The notes: generated by a model not told the origin, from the sequence alone. A DNA stretch of 54,196 nucleotides from Syntrophobacteraceae bacterium (GCA_018053185.1 JAGPLX010000012.1:1-54196); one strand, 5' to 3'. Positions 34,027-42,867 are shown, numbered from the stretch's first letter. A program made the numbers and translations.

Positions 34027-34798
34027 AGTGAGTTTCGCAATCCCGAGTTCCGCCGGTTCGATCCCCGCCGTCGTTCACTATCCGGCTCGTTGCCCGGCCC
34101 CGGTGATTGTCTGCTGCCACGGTCTCGAGAGCAGCAAAGACGGCAGCAAGTTCGTGTCCATCGGAGGGGAGCTGAGTCGCATGGGCATGGCGGTGATTCG
34201 TTTTGACTTTGCGGGTTGCGGTGAGAGCCGGGCTTCCCTCGGGCCGGATCTTCTTTCGGGGAGAACCCGGGACCTGCGGGCGGTACTTGAGTATGTCTCG
34301 CGACAATCCTGGTCCTCAGGGAAGGTCGGGCTTCTGGGGTCCAGCCTTGGGGGTTACATCGCCCTGCTCGAAGCGTCTTCCGGGAATCACCCGGTCCGTG
34401 CCGTGGCTTGCTGGGCCGCCCCCTTTGACCTCCATCGGGTAATGGCGGCCCTCGATCATTCAGAAGACCTGAAGAGCCTCTATCCTCCCGGCTTTTCCAT
34501 GGGTTCTCCCGGCACACTGGCGGCACTCCCGCCGGTGTCGCAGGTTCTCATTGTTCACGGGCAGGAGGATGAGAGTGTTCCGTGGGGAGAAGCCCTCGAA
34601 ATCTACCAGCGCGTCCGGGAACCCCGAAGACTGGTACTCATGGAAACGGCGGACCACCGTTTCCTGGACCCTGATTGCCGTCGGATGGCTTTAAGGGTCA
34701 GCCTGGACTGGTTCACGGAACACGGGCTTCGACCGGACGACCGCCCAGATGGGCTCAATGATGAAACCGGAAGTTCTCAAATGGGAACATCCCAATGA
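34007..34798 (+). CDS. Alpha/beta-hydrolase family protein
   Basis: Start chosen at TTG 34007, which has AGGGGG seven bases before it. An upstream TTG at 33968 and a GTG at 34028 are alternatives. The 263-aa product has the fold marks: oxyanion-loop VCCHGLESSKDG, nucleophile elbow LLGSSLGGYIAL (GxSxG, catalytic Ser), acid in VHGQEDESVP and catalytic His in ETADHRFLDP. It is cytoplasmic with no signal peptide. Substrate unknown; esterase or acyl-peptidase type is likely. It is probably translated from the same message as the methyltransferase. Confidence 0.8.
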   Translation: MEQLCHEVSFAIPSSAGSIPAVVHYPARCPAPVIVCCHGLESSKDGSKFVSIGGELSRMGMAVIRFDFAGCGESRASLGPDLLSGRTRDLRAVLEYVSRQSWSSGKVGLLGSSLGGYIALLEASSGNHPVRAVACWAAPFDLHRVMAALDHSEDLKSLYPPGFSMGSPGTLAALPPVSQVLIVHGQEDESVPWGEALEIYQRVREPRRLVLMETADHRFLDPDCRRMALRVSLDWFTEHGLRPDDRPDGLNDETGSSQMGTSQ

Positions 34799-34953
34799 AA
34801 AAGAACCTCAACTTCGGTGCCCGAGTTTCTGGATCCGCCACCCCATCGTTTCGAGTCCCCCACGAAGCGTTGGCGGTTGACGAAGCGAGAAAGAGGGAGC
34901 TTGTCGGATGTGTGCGGCGGAGACCGGGGCGCGGGCGTTTCGGTGATGAAGGT

Positions 34954-35631
34954 TCAGGCGGAGCGATTGAGGCTCAGGAAGCCTCGAATGAAGTCCGCCA
35001 CCCTTTCCTTCCCTCGATAGACCCCGTAGTGACCCTCACAAAGGATGTCCGCTTCCAGGGAGAGAAGTAGTCTCAAAGATTCCTGGTAGTCCCGGTAGTT
35101 GGACAGCAGGCTCGAGTCAAGGGGGCCGTGGACATCCTGGGCGAAAAGGACCTTCAATCCTTGGGATTCAGTCAGGTAAACCACGGATCCGGGGGAATGA
35201 CCCGGAGCGTGAACGGCTTCCAGGGTTCCGTGCCCCAGAGTGAAGGTCTGCCGGGGACCTCTCAGCTTGATATCGATGCGCACCGGCATCATGGTGGAAC
35301 CATACCAGCTGGCAGCGGTCACTTCATCATCCCCCGATTCCAGATAGGGAGCCTCGATCTCATGAGCGGCAATGCGGCAACCTATGGCTTCTCGGAGTGC
35401 CTCGGCCCCTCCGGCATGGTCGAAGTGGCAGTGGGTAAGAAACAGGATTTCTACCTGTGAGAAGGAAACGCCGCACCGGAGGATGTTGGCAAGAATCCGG
35501 GACTGGGCGTACCCACAGCCGGCATCGATGAGAGCGGCATGGTTGCCGTAGCTGATGAGATAGACGGCGGCGTCCTCGGGGGAGCTCAAATGATCTCCGC
35601 CCACCTGGAAGATCTCGTCGGTAATTCTCAT
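34954..35631 (-). CDS. Metallo-beta-lactamase-fold hydrolase (glyoxalase II-like)
   Basis: Start at ATG 35631 with GAGGTGCG upstream, giving 225 aa. Metal ligands are in FLTHCHFDHAGGAEAL (HxHxDH), HAPGHSPGSVVYL, FAQDVHGPLD (bridging Asp) and CEGHYGVY. The arrangement is that of glyoxalase II and related hydrolases. Substrate unknown. It is convergent with the alpha/beta-hydrolase gene and lies 66 bp after the FKBP gene, so it may be the last gene of the TPR-FKBP-MBL unit. Confidence 0.85.
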   Translation of the reverse strand: MRITDEIFQVGGDHLSSPEDAAVYLISYGNHAALIDAGCGYAQSRILANILRCGVSFSQVEILFLTHCHFDHAGGAEALREAIGCRIAAHEIEAPYLESGDDEVTAASWYGSTMMPVRIDIKLRGPRQTFTLGHGTLEAVHAPGHSPGSVVYLTESQGLKVLFAQDVHGPLDSSLLSNYRDYQESLRLLLSLEADILCEGHYGVYRGKERVADFIRGFLSLNRSA

Positions 35632-35697
35632 GTCGCACCTCGGCAATTACCAGGTACCCGGCAGTTCATCGGAAAATCCCGGGGCTTTCCCCTGCAT

Positions 35698-36231
35698 TCA
35701 GGTCGGCTCTCCGTGCTCGCAGGGCCGGAGGTATTGGAGTTCCTCGGGCAGGGCCGGGCGCACGGAGACGATATGGACTCGATAATGAAGGTCTTTGCCG
35801 GCCAGGGGGTGGTTGAAATCGAGGGTGACCGAACTGTCATCCCTGGATTGCACAAAGTAGCCGTATTGAGCGCCGAAGGTTTCGTTGACGGCCGCCACCC
35901 ATTGGCCCAGCGGCAGAGTGCGACCTTCGGGGAATTCCTCGAAACCTCTCTGGACCACAAGGTTTGGATTGTATTCTCCAAAAGCCTTGGCGGCCGGAAT
36001 AACGAAACGTGTTTCCATGCCCTCTTCCAGGCCCGTCAGTTGAAGCTCGAGGGCGGGAAGCACCTGGCCGCAGCCGACGATGAAGTTCATGGAAACTGGA
36101 CCCTGGTCCCCCTTCACATAGGATCCGTCCCCGAGTTGGACGGTATACTCCAGGACCACTACGGAGTCTTTTGCGACGGTCTTGGGCCTCTGCCGGTCGG
36201 GTTCCATGGTTGCCGATCCCATTCCGTTCAT
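35698..36231 (-). CDS. FKBP-type peptidyl-prolyl isomerase, SlyD-like
   Basis: The 177-aa protein has the SlyD plan. A short FKBP half, SVVVLEYTVQLGDGSYV, precedes GPVSMNFIVGCGQVLPALEL. An inserted-flap (IF) chaperone domain follows (AAKAFGEYNPNLVVQRGFEEF), and the FKBP half returns in DFNHPLAGKDLHYRVHIVSV. The NHPLAGK block is diagnostic for SlyD-type FKBPs. There is no His-rich metal-binding tail. The first ~20 residues are non-conserved and may be untranslated. The start overlaps the TPR gene stop by 4 bp, which suggests shared translation. Confidence 0.9.
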   Translation of the reverse strand: MNGMGSATMEPDRQRPKTVAKDSVVVLEYTVQLGDGSYVKGDQGPVSMNFIVGCGQVLPALELQLTGLEEGMETRFVIPAAKAFGEYNPNLVVQRGFEEFPEGRTLPLGQWVAAVNETFGAQYGYFVQSRDDSSVTLDFNHPLAGKDLHYRVHIVSVRPALPEELQYLRPCEHGEPT

Positions 36232-36860
36232 GCCCGGTCCTGGAATTCGGCTTCAGTCTCCGAGTCCACAGGATACCCCAGCTCCTTGGCCGTTTGAAGG
36301 GATTTTCGTGCCAGGTCCATTTGACCCAACATGCGATATCCCACAGCAAGAGTGAAATGCGCCGGGGCAAACCGTCCATCGATCTCGAGGATCTTCAGGG
36401 ACGCCTGAATGCTTGGCTCGGGCTGTTCAAGGTGGAGGTATCCCACGGCGAGGTTGTTGTATGCGTGGATCAGCCGGGGATTGAGCTCGACGGCGCGCAG
36501 GCTGCTCGCGATAGAGTGTTGGTATTCGCCCTTCTGCATGTAGACAAGTGCCAGATTGCTGTGGGCCATGGGGAGCTCCGGGTTGAGGGACAGTGCCTTG
36601 AGGTTGGCCTCGATGGCTCCATCCAGGTCCCCTTTTCGAAAGAGAAGGCCCCCAAGGTTCACGTGAGCCTCGGCCAAATTGGGATCACACTCGATGGCCT
36701 GTTTGAACTCCGAGATGGCGTCCTCGATGAGACGCTTTCGAGTATAGGCCAGCCCGAGGTTGTAATGGAAGACGGCCGATTGCGGTTCGAAAAAGATGCG
36801 TTCCTTGAGGAACTGGATGTAGGCGTTGAGGTCTGATTCCTGGTCCGGGTCTCTGGTCAT
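36228..36860 (-). CDS. Tetratricopeptide-repeat protein
   Basis: The 210-aa protein has about five consecutive 34-residue TPR units. Examples are FHYNLGLAYTRKRLIEDAIS, AHVNLGGLLFRKGDLDGAIE, AHSNLALVYMQKGEYQHSIA and AYNNLAVGYLHLEQPEPSIQ. It has no signal peptide, so it is probably a cytoplasmic scaffold. It is coupled to the FKBP gene and transcribed away from the dsr operon. No specific function can be assigned. Confidence 0.88.
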   Translation of the reverse strand: MTRDPDQESDLNAYIQFLKERIFFEPQSAVFHYNLGLAYTRKRLIEDAISEFKQAIECDPNLAEAHVNLGGLLFRKGDLDGAIEANLKALSLNPELPMAHSNLALVYMQKGEYQHSIASSLRAVELNPRLIHAYNNLAVGYLHLEQPEPSIQASLKILEIDGRFAPAHFTLAVGYRMLGQMDLARKSLQTAKELGYPVDSETEAEFQDRA

Positions 36861-37273
36861 AATTCCTTTGGTCTCCTGTGGATTTGTACCAATGCAGTAC
36901 GGCCAAGTTCAGCATCACCTCTCGCGGGCACAGTCCTTTATGCTGCTTGGGTGGCTGGATGCATAGTTGTGCCAAGCTGTACCGGTCCTGGTTAGAAATT
37001 GCCTTCTATCCCGCGCATTGTGATCCTTAACAAGGGGCGACCTTTGTGTCAAGGGAACACCCAGGCGCCCGCGACGGAGGAGGGCCGAATCTTGTGCCGG
37101 GACATCCCCGATTTCGAAGGGGCTCCCCGTCGGATTTTTTGGTTGACAAAGGATATTGGGCGTATTATGGAGGGAAAGTGAATGAATTCACGTTTAGAGC
37201 CCCCGCTTGTGTGTATCAGGATTCCCGGTCCAGTGTCGAAAATGCGCCGCAGATCCTTCTAAGGAGGTAAGAC
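36861..37273. promoter_or_regulatory. Divergent control region between the TPR gene and the dsr operon
   Basis: No gene is seen in these 413 bp. Near 37139-37168, TTGACA (37143-37148) lies 14 bp before TATTAT (37163-37168), with TATGGA overlapping it at 17-bp spacing. Either pairing could be the dsr promoter, about 110 bp before dsrD. AAGGAGG just before ATG 37274 is the dsrD ribosome binding site. The promoter call is tentative. Confidence 0.4.
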
Positions 37274-37510
37274 ATGAGTGATGATCCCAAGGAACGCATC
37301 ATGGAATGGTTAAAACAGCAGAAGAAAACCAAGCACTATTTCAATGACTTGTGCAAGGCTGTCCCCGAACTCAAGATGATGCAGGCCAAGAAAATCGTCA
37401 ACGAACTGGTGAACGAGGGCAAACTCAAATACTGGTCCAGCGGAAGCACGACCATGTACATGCTTCCCAGCGAAGGGGATGTAGAAAAAGAAGAGAAGGG
37501 TATGAGCTGA
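37274..37510 (+). CDS. dsrD: DsrD, activator protein of dissimilatory sulfite reductase
   Basis: The 78-aa winged-helix protein has the hallmark LKYWSSGSTTMYML block and the KHYFNDLCKAVPELKMMQAK helix-turn-helix part. DsrD is present in sulfite-reducing, DsrAB-containing organisms and stimulates DsrAB activity. A strong AAGGAGG precedes ATG 37274. Its position before dsrA is unusual, because in the well-studied sulfate reducers dsrD follows dsrAB. The acidic tail EGDVEKEEKG is not conserved. Confidence 0.95.
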   Translation: MSDDPKERIMEWLKQQKKTKHYFNDLCKAVPELKMMQAKKIVNELVNEGKLKYWSSGSTTMYMLPSEGDVEKEEKGMS

Positions 37511-37614
37511 TTTCCCGCCCCGGTTCCTGCCGTTGATCCGATCCGAATCTTCCAGCGAAACCCGAAGGCAAGCGCTTTGTCTTGTCCCCTTGAAGCTTTT
37601 TTTGAAGGAGGTGA

Positions 37615-37680
37615 ATGAGGAGAAAACACGTTCCTTGTCGAAGTGTGAAGAGAAGGGTGAATACACTTGATCAACCGTGA
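37615..37680 (+). CDS. Possible 21-residue leader peptide between dsrD and dsrA
   Basis: AAGGAGGTGA, a full anti-16S match, lies directly before ATG 37615. The frame MRRKHVPCRSVKR... runs 21 codons to TGA 37680, 22 bp before the dsrA start. An overlapping GTG frame of 19 codons (MNEEKTRSLSKCEEKGEYT) ends at 37668 and would use the same site. An unusually perfect ribosome binding site so far (about 95 bp) from dsrA needs an explanation. The spacing to the ATG is short, so expression is uncertain. Confidence 0.3.
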   Translation: MRRKHVPCRSVKRRVNTLDQP

Positions 37681-37702
37681 ATGGCCAATGGAGGTAAAAG
37701 GA

Positions 37703-38977
37703 ATGGCGCTAAAACACGCAACTCCCCTCATTGATGAGCTCGAGAAGGGGCCATGGCCGAGCTTTGTGACCGACGTCAAAAGGATGGCGGCCAAAGGGAA
37801 CCCCATGTGTGAAGACTGGCTGGGACTCATGCAGTTGTCCTATGAGCACAAGGAAGGGCACTGGAAGCACGGCGGAATCGTGGGTGTGCTCGGGTATGGC
37901 GGAGGAGTCATCGGCCGTTACTGTGACCGTCCGGATCTTTTCCCGGGGGTGGCTCATTTTCATACCGTCCGTGTGAATCAACCGGCGAGCAAGTTCTACA
38001 CCACGGAAGTCCTCCGCAGGTTGTGCGACCTCTGGGAAGCCCGAGGCAGTGGCCTCACCAACATGCACGGATCCACCGGAGACATCGTCTTGCTGGGAAC
38101 CACTACGGACCAGCTGGAGCCCTTGTTTTATGACCTCACTCATGATCTCGGGATGGACTTGGGCGGTTCCGGCTCCAACCTGCGAACCCCCGAAGGCTGT
38201 CTGGGTAAGTCTCGTTGTGAATGGGCCTGCATCGACACCCAGGAACTCATCTACGATTGCACCATGCGGTACCAGGACGCCCTCCATCGGCCCATGTTTC
38301 CCTACAAGTTCAAGTTCAAGGCTTCCGGCTGCGCCTGTGACTGCGTGGCCGCCATCGCCCGCGCCGACTGCTCGATTATCGGAACATGGCGAGACAAAAT
38401 CCGCATCGACCAGGAAGCCGTTCGTGCTTACGCGGGGGGGGAGCTGGTTCCCCACGCTGGTGCCGGGGGAAAGCGAGCCAACTTTGACATCGTGAAGGAA
38501 GTGATCGATCTCTGTCCCACCGGGTGCATGGAATGGGATGGAAAGAGCCTGAAGATCTGGGATGAGGACTGCACGCGCTGTATGCACTGCATCCGCGTCA
38601 TGCCGCGAGCCCTGAGGCCCGGCACGGACACGGGGGCTACGATCCTGGTGGGTGCCAAGGCCCCCATTCTGGAAGGCGCGCAGCTCTCGAGCGTGGTCAT
38701 CCCCTTCCTGAAGATGGAGCCTCCATACTCCGAATTCCATGAATTCGTAGAAAAGATGTGGGACCTGTGGATGGAAAACGGCAGGAACCGAGAGCGTCTC
38801 GGGGAAATGATCCAGCGAATCGGAATGCGTGAGTTCCTCAAAGCCTGCGATCTCACGCCCGATCCTAGAATGGTCAATACGCCGCGCTACAATCCCTACA
38901 TTTTCTACGATCCGGCGGAAGTACCCGGTGGCTGGGAACGCGATGCCAAGGCCTTCCGCGAAAGACATCAGGCTTAG
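37703..38977 (+). CDS. dsrA: Dissimilatory sulfite reductase alpha subunit
   Basis: Start at ATG 37703 ([20 protein letters not shown]) behind GGAGGTAAAAGG; the frame is open 12 codons earlier. The 424-aa product catalyses six-electron reduction of sulfite together with DsrB. Siroheme/[4Fe-4S] cysteines are in [13 protein letters not shown] and [11 protein letters not shown]. The inserted ferredoxin domain has [12 protein letters not shown] and [12 protein letters not shown]. It is cytoplasmic, forming the alpha2beta2 core that delivers sulfur to DsrC. It is followed by dsrB after 11 bp. Confidence 0.98.
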   Translation: MALKHATPLIDELEKGPWPSFVTDVKRMAAKGNPMCEDWLGLMQLSYEHKEGHWKHGGIVGVLGYGGGVIGRYCDRPDLFPGVAHFHTVRVNQPASKFYTTEVLRRLCDLWEARGSGLTNMHGSTGDIVLLGTTTDQLEPLFYDLTHDLGMDLGGSGSNLRTPEGCLGKSRCEWACIDTQELIYDCTMRYQDALHRPMFPYKFKFKASGCACDCVAAIARADCSIIGTWRDKIRIDQEAVRAYAGGELVPHAGAGGKRANFDIVKEVIDLCPTGCMEWDGKSLKIWDEDCTRCMHCIRVMPRALRPGTDTGATILVGAKAPILEGAQLSSVVIPFLKMEPPYSEFHEFVEKMWDLWMENGRNRERLGEMIQRIGMREFLKACDLTPDPRMVNTPRYNPYIFYDPAEVPGGWERDAKAFRERHQA

Positions 38978-38988
38978 GAGGTAGAGCC

Positions 38989-40089
38989 ATGCCGTTTGAT
39001 CCCAACAATCTCATGCAAGACCGCATCACGGATATCGGACCCCCGAAGTACGACAAGTTCTTCCCGCCGGTGGTCAAGGAAAACTTCGGAAAGTGGAAGT
39101 ACCACGAGATCCTGGAGCCGGGTGTTTTGGTGCACGTGGCCGAATCGGGCGCGGAGCTCTACACGGTGAGGATTGGAACCGCACGACTCATCAGCGTGGA
39201 TCTCATACGGGACATCTGTGATATTGCCGACAAGTATTGCGGTGGTTACCTGCGGTGGACTACTCGAAACAACGTCGAATTCCTGGTCTCGGACAAGACC
39301 AAGCTCGAGCCCCTGAAGCAGGACCTCAAGAGCCGGGGCAACTGGTTCCCCGTGGGTGGAACCGGCAACAGCATCACCAACATCGTTCACACCCAGGGTT
39401 GGGCCCACTGTCATACCCCCGCCATCGATGCCTCGGGGGTGGTCAAGTCCGTCATGGACGATCTGTTCGAGTACTTCGGCTCCCACAAGCTCCCCGCACA
39501 GGTACGCATCGCCCTGGCATGCTGCCTGAACATGTGCGGTGCTGTTCACTGCTCGGACATCGCCATCCTGGGTGTCCATCGAAAGCCGCCCTTTGTCGAG
39601 CATGATCGCGTACAGAACGTATGCGAAATCCCGCTGGTCATCGCCGCCTGCCCCACGGCAGCCATCAAGCCCAAGAAAGTCGGCGAGTACAAAAGCGTGG
39701 AAATCAACCATAACCGCTGCATGTTCTGCGGTAACTGTTACACCATGTGTCCGGCCATGCCCATCGCCGACGGAGAAGCTGACGGCATCGCCCTTTGGGT
39801 GGGCGGCAAGGTCTCTAATCTGATCTCGACGCCCATGTTCTCCAAACTGGCGGTACCGTTCATTCCCAGTGAGCCGCCACGCTGGCCGACCACAGTCCAG
39901 ATTGTTCGAAAGATCGTCACCGCCTATGCCGAGGGTGCCCGTCGCTACGAGCGCATCGGCGACTGGATCAACCGCATCGGTTGGGAGCGGTTTTTCGAGA
40001 AGACGGGCCTGGAGTTCCGTCATGAGCATATCGACGACTACCGTTTGGCCATGACTACTTGGAGAACGACGACTCAATTCAAGTTCTAG
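38989..40089 (+). CDS. dsrB: Dissimilatory sulfite reductase beta subunit
   Basis: The 366-aa partner of DsrA starts behind GGAGGTAGAGCC. Conserved parts are [20 protein letters not shown], the cluster-binding [16 protein letters not shown], and a ferredoxin domain with [17 protein letters not shown]. In known structures the DsrB-bound siroheme is the catalytic one. The end of the gene contains an inverted TTCAAG/CTTGAA pair around the stop codon. The 142-bp gap to cbiA holds no obvious gene. Confidence 0.98.
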   Translation: MPFDPNNLMQDRITDIGPPKYDKFFPPVVKENFGKWKYHEILEPGVLVHVAESGAELYTVRIGTARLISVDLIRDICDIADKYCGGYLRWTTRNNVEFLVSDKTKLEPLKQDLKSRGNWFPVGGTGNSITNIVHTQGWAHCHTPAIDASGVVKSVMDDLFEYFGSHKLPAQVRIALACCLNMCGAVHCSDIAILGVHRKPPFVEHDRVQNVCEIPLVIAACPTAAIKPKKVGEYKSVEINHNRCMFCGNCYTMCPAMPIADGEADGIALWVGGKVSNLISTPMFSKLAVPFIPSEPPRWPTTVQIVRKIVTAYAEGARRYERIGDWINRIGWERFFEKTGLEFRHEHIDDYRLAMTTWRTTTQFKF

Positions 40090-40231
40090 TACTCTTGAAC
40101 CCCTTGCCCCGGAGGTCGCATTCCCCACAAAGGTGGCTTGCGGCATCCGGGAGAAAGCTGTTTCCAAGGGCAGTCAAAATCCTTCACCTCCCGCATCCAT
40201 GCATTCATGAGTGTAGAGCAAGAGTAGTGCA

Positions 40232-41704
40232 ATGGTGTTCGAAAAGCCGCGGTTGATGATTGCCGCCCTTCGAGGCGGATCGGGAAAAACTCTGGTGACC
40301 ATGGGACTGGCGGCTGCCTGGAACCGCCTCCTGGGGCTTCGGGTGGTCCCTTTCAAAAAGGGTCCGGACTACATTGATGCCGGCTGGCTTGCCATGGCCG
40401 CCGCCCATCCGTGCTATAATCTCGATTCCTTCCTCATGGGACCCACCGACCTGATGAATTCTTTCGTCCGGCGCGTTCAACGGGCGGATGTGGCCCTCAT
40501 CGAAGGGAACCGTGGATTGTTTGACGGAGTCGACAGCCGGGGGAGCTTTTCCTCGGCGGAATTGGCCAAGCTTTTGGGAACGCCCGTTGTGCTCCTCGTG
40601 GACGCCACAAAGGTTACCCGTACCGCCTCTGCCATGGTCCTGGGATGCCGCCATCTGGATCCGGAGGTTCCCATTGCAGGGGTGATCCTGAACCATGTGG
40701 CGGGGAAACGGCATGAACATGTCCTGCGCGGATCCATCGAGGATGCTTGTGGGATCCCCGTTTTGGGGGTTGTGCCCAAAGATCCGGGGAACCTGTTCCC
40801 CGAGCGTCACATGGGCCTGGTTCCTCCCCAGGAGTCCCACAACATCCTGGAAGCATTGAACTATGTTGCACAAAAAACAGCCGAACGCCTCGACCTGCAG
40901 GCCCTTCTGGATGTGGCGAGAGCTGTGAAGCCTCTGGGCGGGCTCGCGGGAGAGGCCCGAACCGACAGGTCCCGAACCATGGACAGGCCTGTTGTCATTG
41001 GAGTGGTTCGAGACGCTGCATTTCAGTTCTACTACCCGGAAAATCTGGAAGCTCTCCGAGAGAAGGGGGCCGCTCTTATGGAAATATCCAGCTTTGCCCA
41101 TCAGCCTCTCCCGCCTGTGGATGGATTGTACATCGGCGGAGGCTTTCCAGAAACTCATCTCAAGGTTCTTGCCGACAACGAAGTGTTTCGAAGCTCGATG
41201 CGGCGTCGGATCGAGGAAGGACTCCCGGTTTATGCGGAATGCGGCGGCTTGATGTTCCTGTGTCGGGAGATCTCTTTCGATGGACGGTCGTTTCCCATGG
41301 TGGGAACCTTCCCCTATCCGGTGGCATTGGAGAAGAAGCCCCAGGGGCACGGCTACACGGTCATGGAGTGTGTGAACCCCAATCCATATTTCGCGGAAGG
41401 GATGAACTTCAAGGGTCACGAGTTTCATTATTCCCGTGTTCTCATGGGATCGAACCCCTCGGCCTCATTCGTTTTTCGGCTCAAAAGGGGACATGGGATA
41501 GTGACAGGCTGGGATGGACTGTGCTATAAGAACGTACTGGCGAGTTACTCGCACATCCACGCAGTTGGCAACGATTCATGGGCAGTTGGCGTGGTGCGGG
41601 CTGCCCGAGGGTACCAAACCGAAAGGATGAACGGATCGGTGGATCGCGGTGTCGATCCGGACATGAGGCTTTCCGGAGCCTGTGAATATTCAACATCACC
41701 ATAG
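40232..41704 (+). CDS. cbiA: CbiA/CobB-type a,c-diamide synthase (likely siroheme amidation)
   Basis: The 490-aa protein has an N-terminal dethiobiotin-synthetase-like P-loop (IAALRGGSGKTLVTMGL) followed by GPDYIDAGW. Its C-terminal class I glutamine amidotransferase domain has the nucleophile in VYAECGGLMFL and the His in KGHEFHYS. The classical reaction is glutamine-dependent amidation of cobyrinate or hydrogenobyrinate. Because the gene sits between dsrB and dsrC, it more likely makes the amidated siroheme found in DsrAB of sulfate reducers. That reading is inference from context. cobT elsewhere in the window shows that cobalamin synthesis also exists. Confidence 0.9.
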   Translation: MVFEKPRLMIAALRGGSGKTLVTMGLAAAWNRLLGLRVVPFKKGPDYIDAGWLAMAAAHPCYNLDSFLMGPTDLMNSFVRRVQRADVALIEGNRGLFDGVDSRGSFSSAELAKLLGTPVVLLVDATKVTRTASAMVLGCRHLDPEVPIAGVILNHVAGKRHEHVLRGSIEDACGIPVLGVVPKDPGNLFPERHMGLVPPQESHNILEALNYVAQKTAERLDLQALLDVARAVKPLGGLAGEARTDRSRTMDRPVVIGVVRDAAFQFYYPENLEALREKGAALMEISSFAHQPLPPVDGLYIGGGFPETHLKVLADNEVFRSSMRRRIEEGLPVYAECGGLMFLCREISFDGRSFPMVGTFPYPVALEKKPQGHGYTVMECVNPNPYFAEGMNFKGHEFHYSRVLMGSNPSASFVFRLKRGHGIVTGWDGLCYKNVLASYSHIHAVGNDSWAVGVVRAARGYQTERMNGSVDRGVDPDMRLSGACEYSTSP

Positions 41705-41719
41705 AAGGAGGAAGTGTCC

Positions 41720-42037
41720 ATGGCACAAGTCGAGTTCAAGGGGAAAGCGTTTGAGGTGGATGAAGATGGTTTCATCGCCAGCTTTGATCAGTGGTGTCCC
41801 GAATGGGTAGAGTATGTGAAGAGCTCGGAAGGAATCACTGAACTGACGGAAGAGCACTGGAAAGTCATTCACGTTCTCCAGGATTACTACAAGAAGCATG
41901 GGATTGCTCCCATGGTTCGGATTCTCACCAAGGTCACCGGCTACAAGCTCAAGCACATCTACGAGCTGTTCCCCTCGGGACCGGGCAAGGGAGCTTGCAA
42001 GATGGCGGGGCTGCCCAAGCCGACCGGCTGTGTGTAG
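41720..42037 (+). CDS. dsrC: DsrC sulfur-carrier protein
   Basis: The 105-aa protein starts at ATG 41720 (MAQVEFKGKAFEVDEDGF) with AAGGAGGAA upstream. The C-terminal arm KGACKMAGLPKPTGCV holds both redox cysteines, 11 residues apart, needed to form the DsrC trisulfide with DsrAB. DsrC trisulfide is then reduced, usually via DsrMKJOP, which is not in this window. Direct linkage to dsrAB and cbiA is convenient and less common than a remote dsrC in model sulfate reducers. Confidence 0.97.
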   Translation: MAQVEFKGKAFEVDEDGFIASFDQWCPEWVEYVKSSEGITELTEEHWKVIHVLQDYYKKHGIAPMVRILTKVTGYKLKHIYELFPSGPGKGACKMAGLPKPTGCV

Positions 42038-42128
42038 GTTTTCTCCGCCGCCGAAAGCGTATCCACCGGTTGACGGGGTCGGAAGATGCCTCAACGGCTG
42101 CAGCCCTGATGCAAGGGACCATCACCAT

Positions 42129-42159
42129 GGAGCTGTCCCCCCTTCAAGGGGACAGCTCC
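42129..42159. terminator. Perfect 12-bp hairpin after dsrC
   Basis: GGAGCTGTCCCC (42129-42140) is exactly complementary to GGGGACAGCTCC (42148-42159), loop of 7 nt. No strong T-run follows on the plus strand. It may end the dsr transcript or protect the 3' end of the mRNA. Confidence 0.55.
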
Positions 42160-42361
42160 CAGAGTCCTTCTCTGTGTGATCTCATTACGAGTTCCGGGAT
42201 TTTGGGTTGGAGGGAGCGGTGGGAGTCGTGAGAAAGATGGGAGGCGTGATGCCCACGGCTCTTCGCCGAATGAATTCCTCATGCAACAATAATCCATCGC
42301 TCGCATTCTAACGCTTTGTGTGCAGTTCCTCGGCCTCGAACAGGAACCAGCAAACATCGGT

Positions 42362-42395
42362 TTGACAATACCGAATAGAGCTTGACAATCCGAAT
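42362..42395 (+). promoter_or_regulatory. Tandem direct repeat before the ferredoxin gene
   Basis: TTGACAAT-A-CCGAAT (42362-42376) and TTGACAAT-CCGAAT (42382-42395) start 20 bp apart, about two helical turns. This is the geometry expected of a regulator bound on one DNA face. The first TTGACA could pair with GACAAT at 42384-42389 as a weak promoter. The remaining 42038-42513 contains no gene. Confidence 0.45.
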
Positions 42396-42513
42396 GGATG
42401 GGATTACCAAGATGTGAATTTGTGCGGCTAAATGGGGAGGACTTGGGTACCCCTCGGTAAGGGCATAGCGGAGAGCCAATTTATCCAGTTCATGTGAAAA
42501 TGGAGGAAAGAAG

Positions 42514-42699
42514 ATGTTTAAGGTTACCGTTGACAAGGACAAGTGCACCGGCGATGCGGAATGTGTGGATGTATGCCCAGTGGATGTGTATGAAATCGTC
42601 GACGGCAAGGCGGAACCCGTTAATGAGGAAGAATGCCTTGGCTGCGAGAGCTGCGTGGAAGTGTGTGAACAGAATGCAATCACGGTAGAAGAGGTGTAA
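42514..42699 (+). CDS. 7Fe-type ferredoxin with Asp in the first cluster motif (D. africanus FdIII-like)
   Basis: The 61-aa ferredoxin shows KCTGDAECVDVCP at the first site, i.e. C11-x2-D14-x2-C17-x3-C21-P, and CLGCESCVEVCEQ at the second (C41, C44, C47, C51). Asp14 replaces the second cysteine, exactly as in Desulfovibrio africanus ferredoxin III. There the site holds a [3Fe-4S] cluster that can convert to [4Fe-4S] or bind other metals. It is an electron carrier in the cytoplasm, possibly serving DsrAB or pyruvate oxidation. Good site GAGGAAAGAAG before ATG 42514. It is single and followed by its own terminator. Confidence 0.95.
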   Translation: MFKVTVDKDKCTGDAECVDVCPVDVYEIVDGKAEPVNEEECLGCESCVEVCEQNAITVEEV

Positions 42700-42730
42700 T
42701 CGGCTCCACCTCATCCCACTGCCAGTTTTT

Positions 42731-42779
42731 GAAAGCCACGACCTCCTGGACAGAGGAGGGTCCGTGGCTTTCCTTTTTC
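42731..42779 (+). terminator. Rho-independent terminator of the ferredoxin gene
   Basis: GAAAGCCACG (42731-42740) pairs with CGTGGCTTTC (42763-42772), with inner ACCTCCT/AGGAGGG pairing, followed by CTTTTT. It lies 31 bp after the stop. Confidence 0.9.
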
Positions 42780-42867
42780 CAGACATAAAGCGCCCGTGGC
42801 GTGGGACCCGCCTCGTTCAGTCGCTGCCGCACCAGTACCAGGAGGAAGTGGTGGCACGCGAACGAAA

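Noticed and set aside
34795-35070. ATG frame overlapping the end of the alpha/beta-hydrolase gene
   Set aside because: It runs antisense into the MBL gene, has no recognisable domain and changes composition part way.
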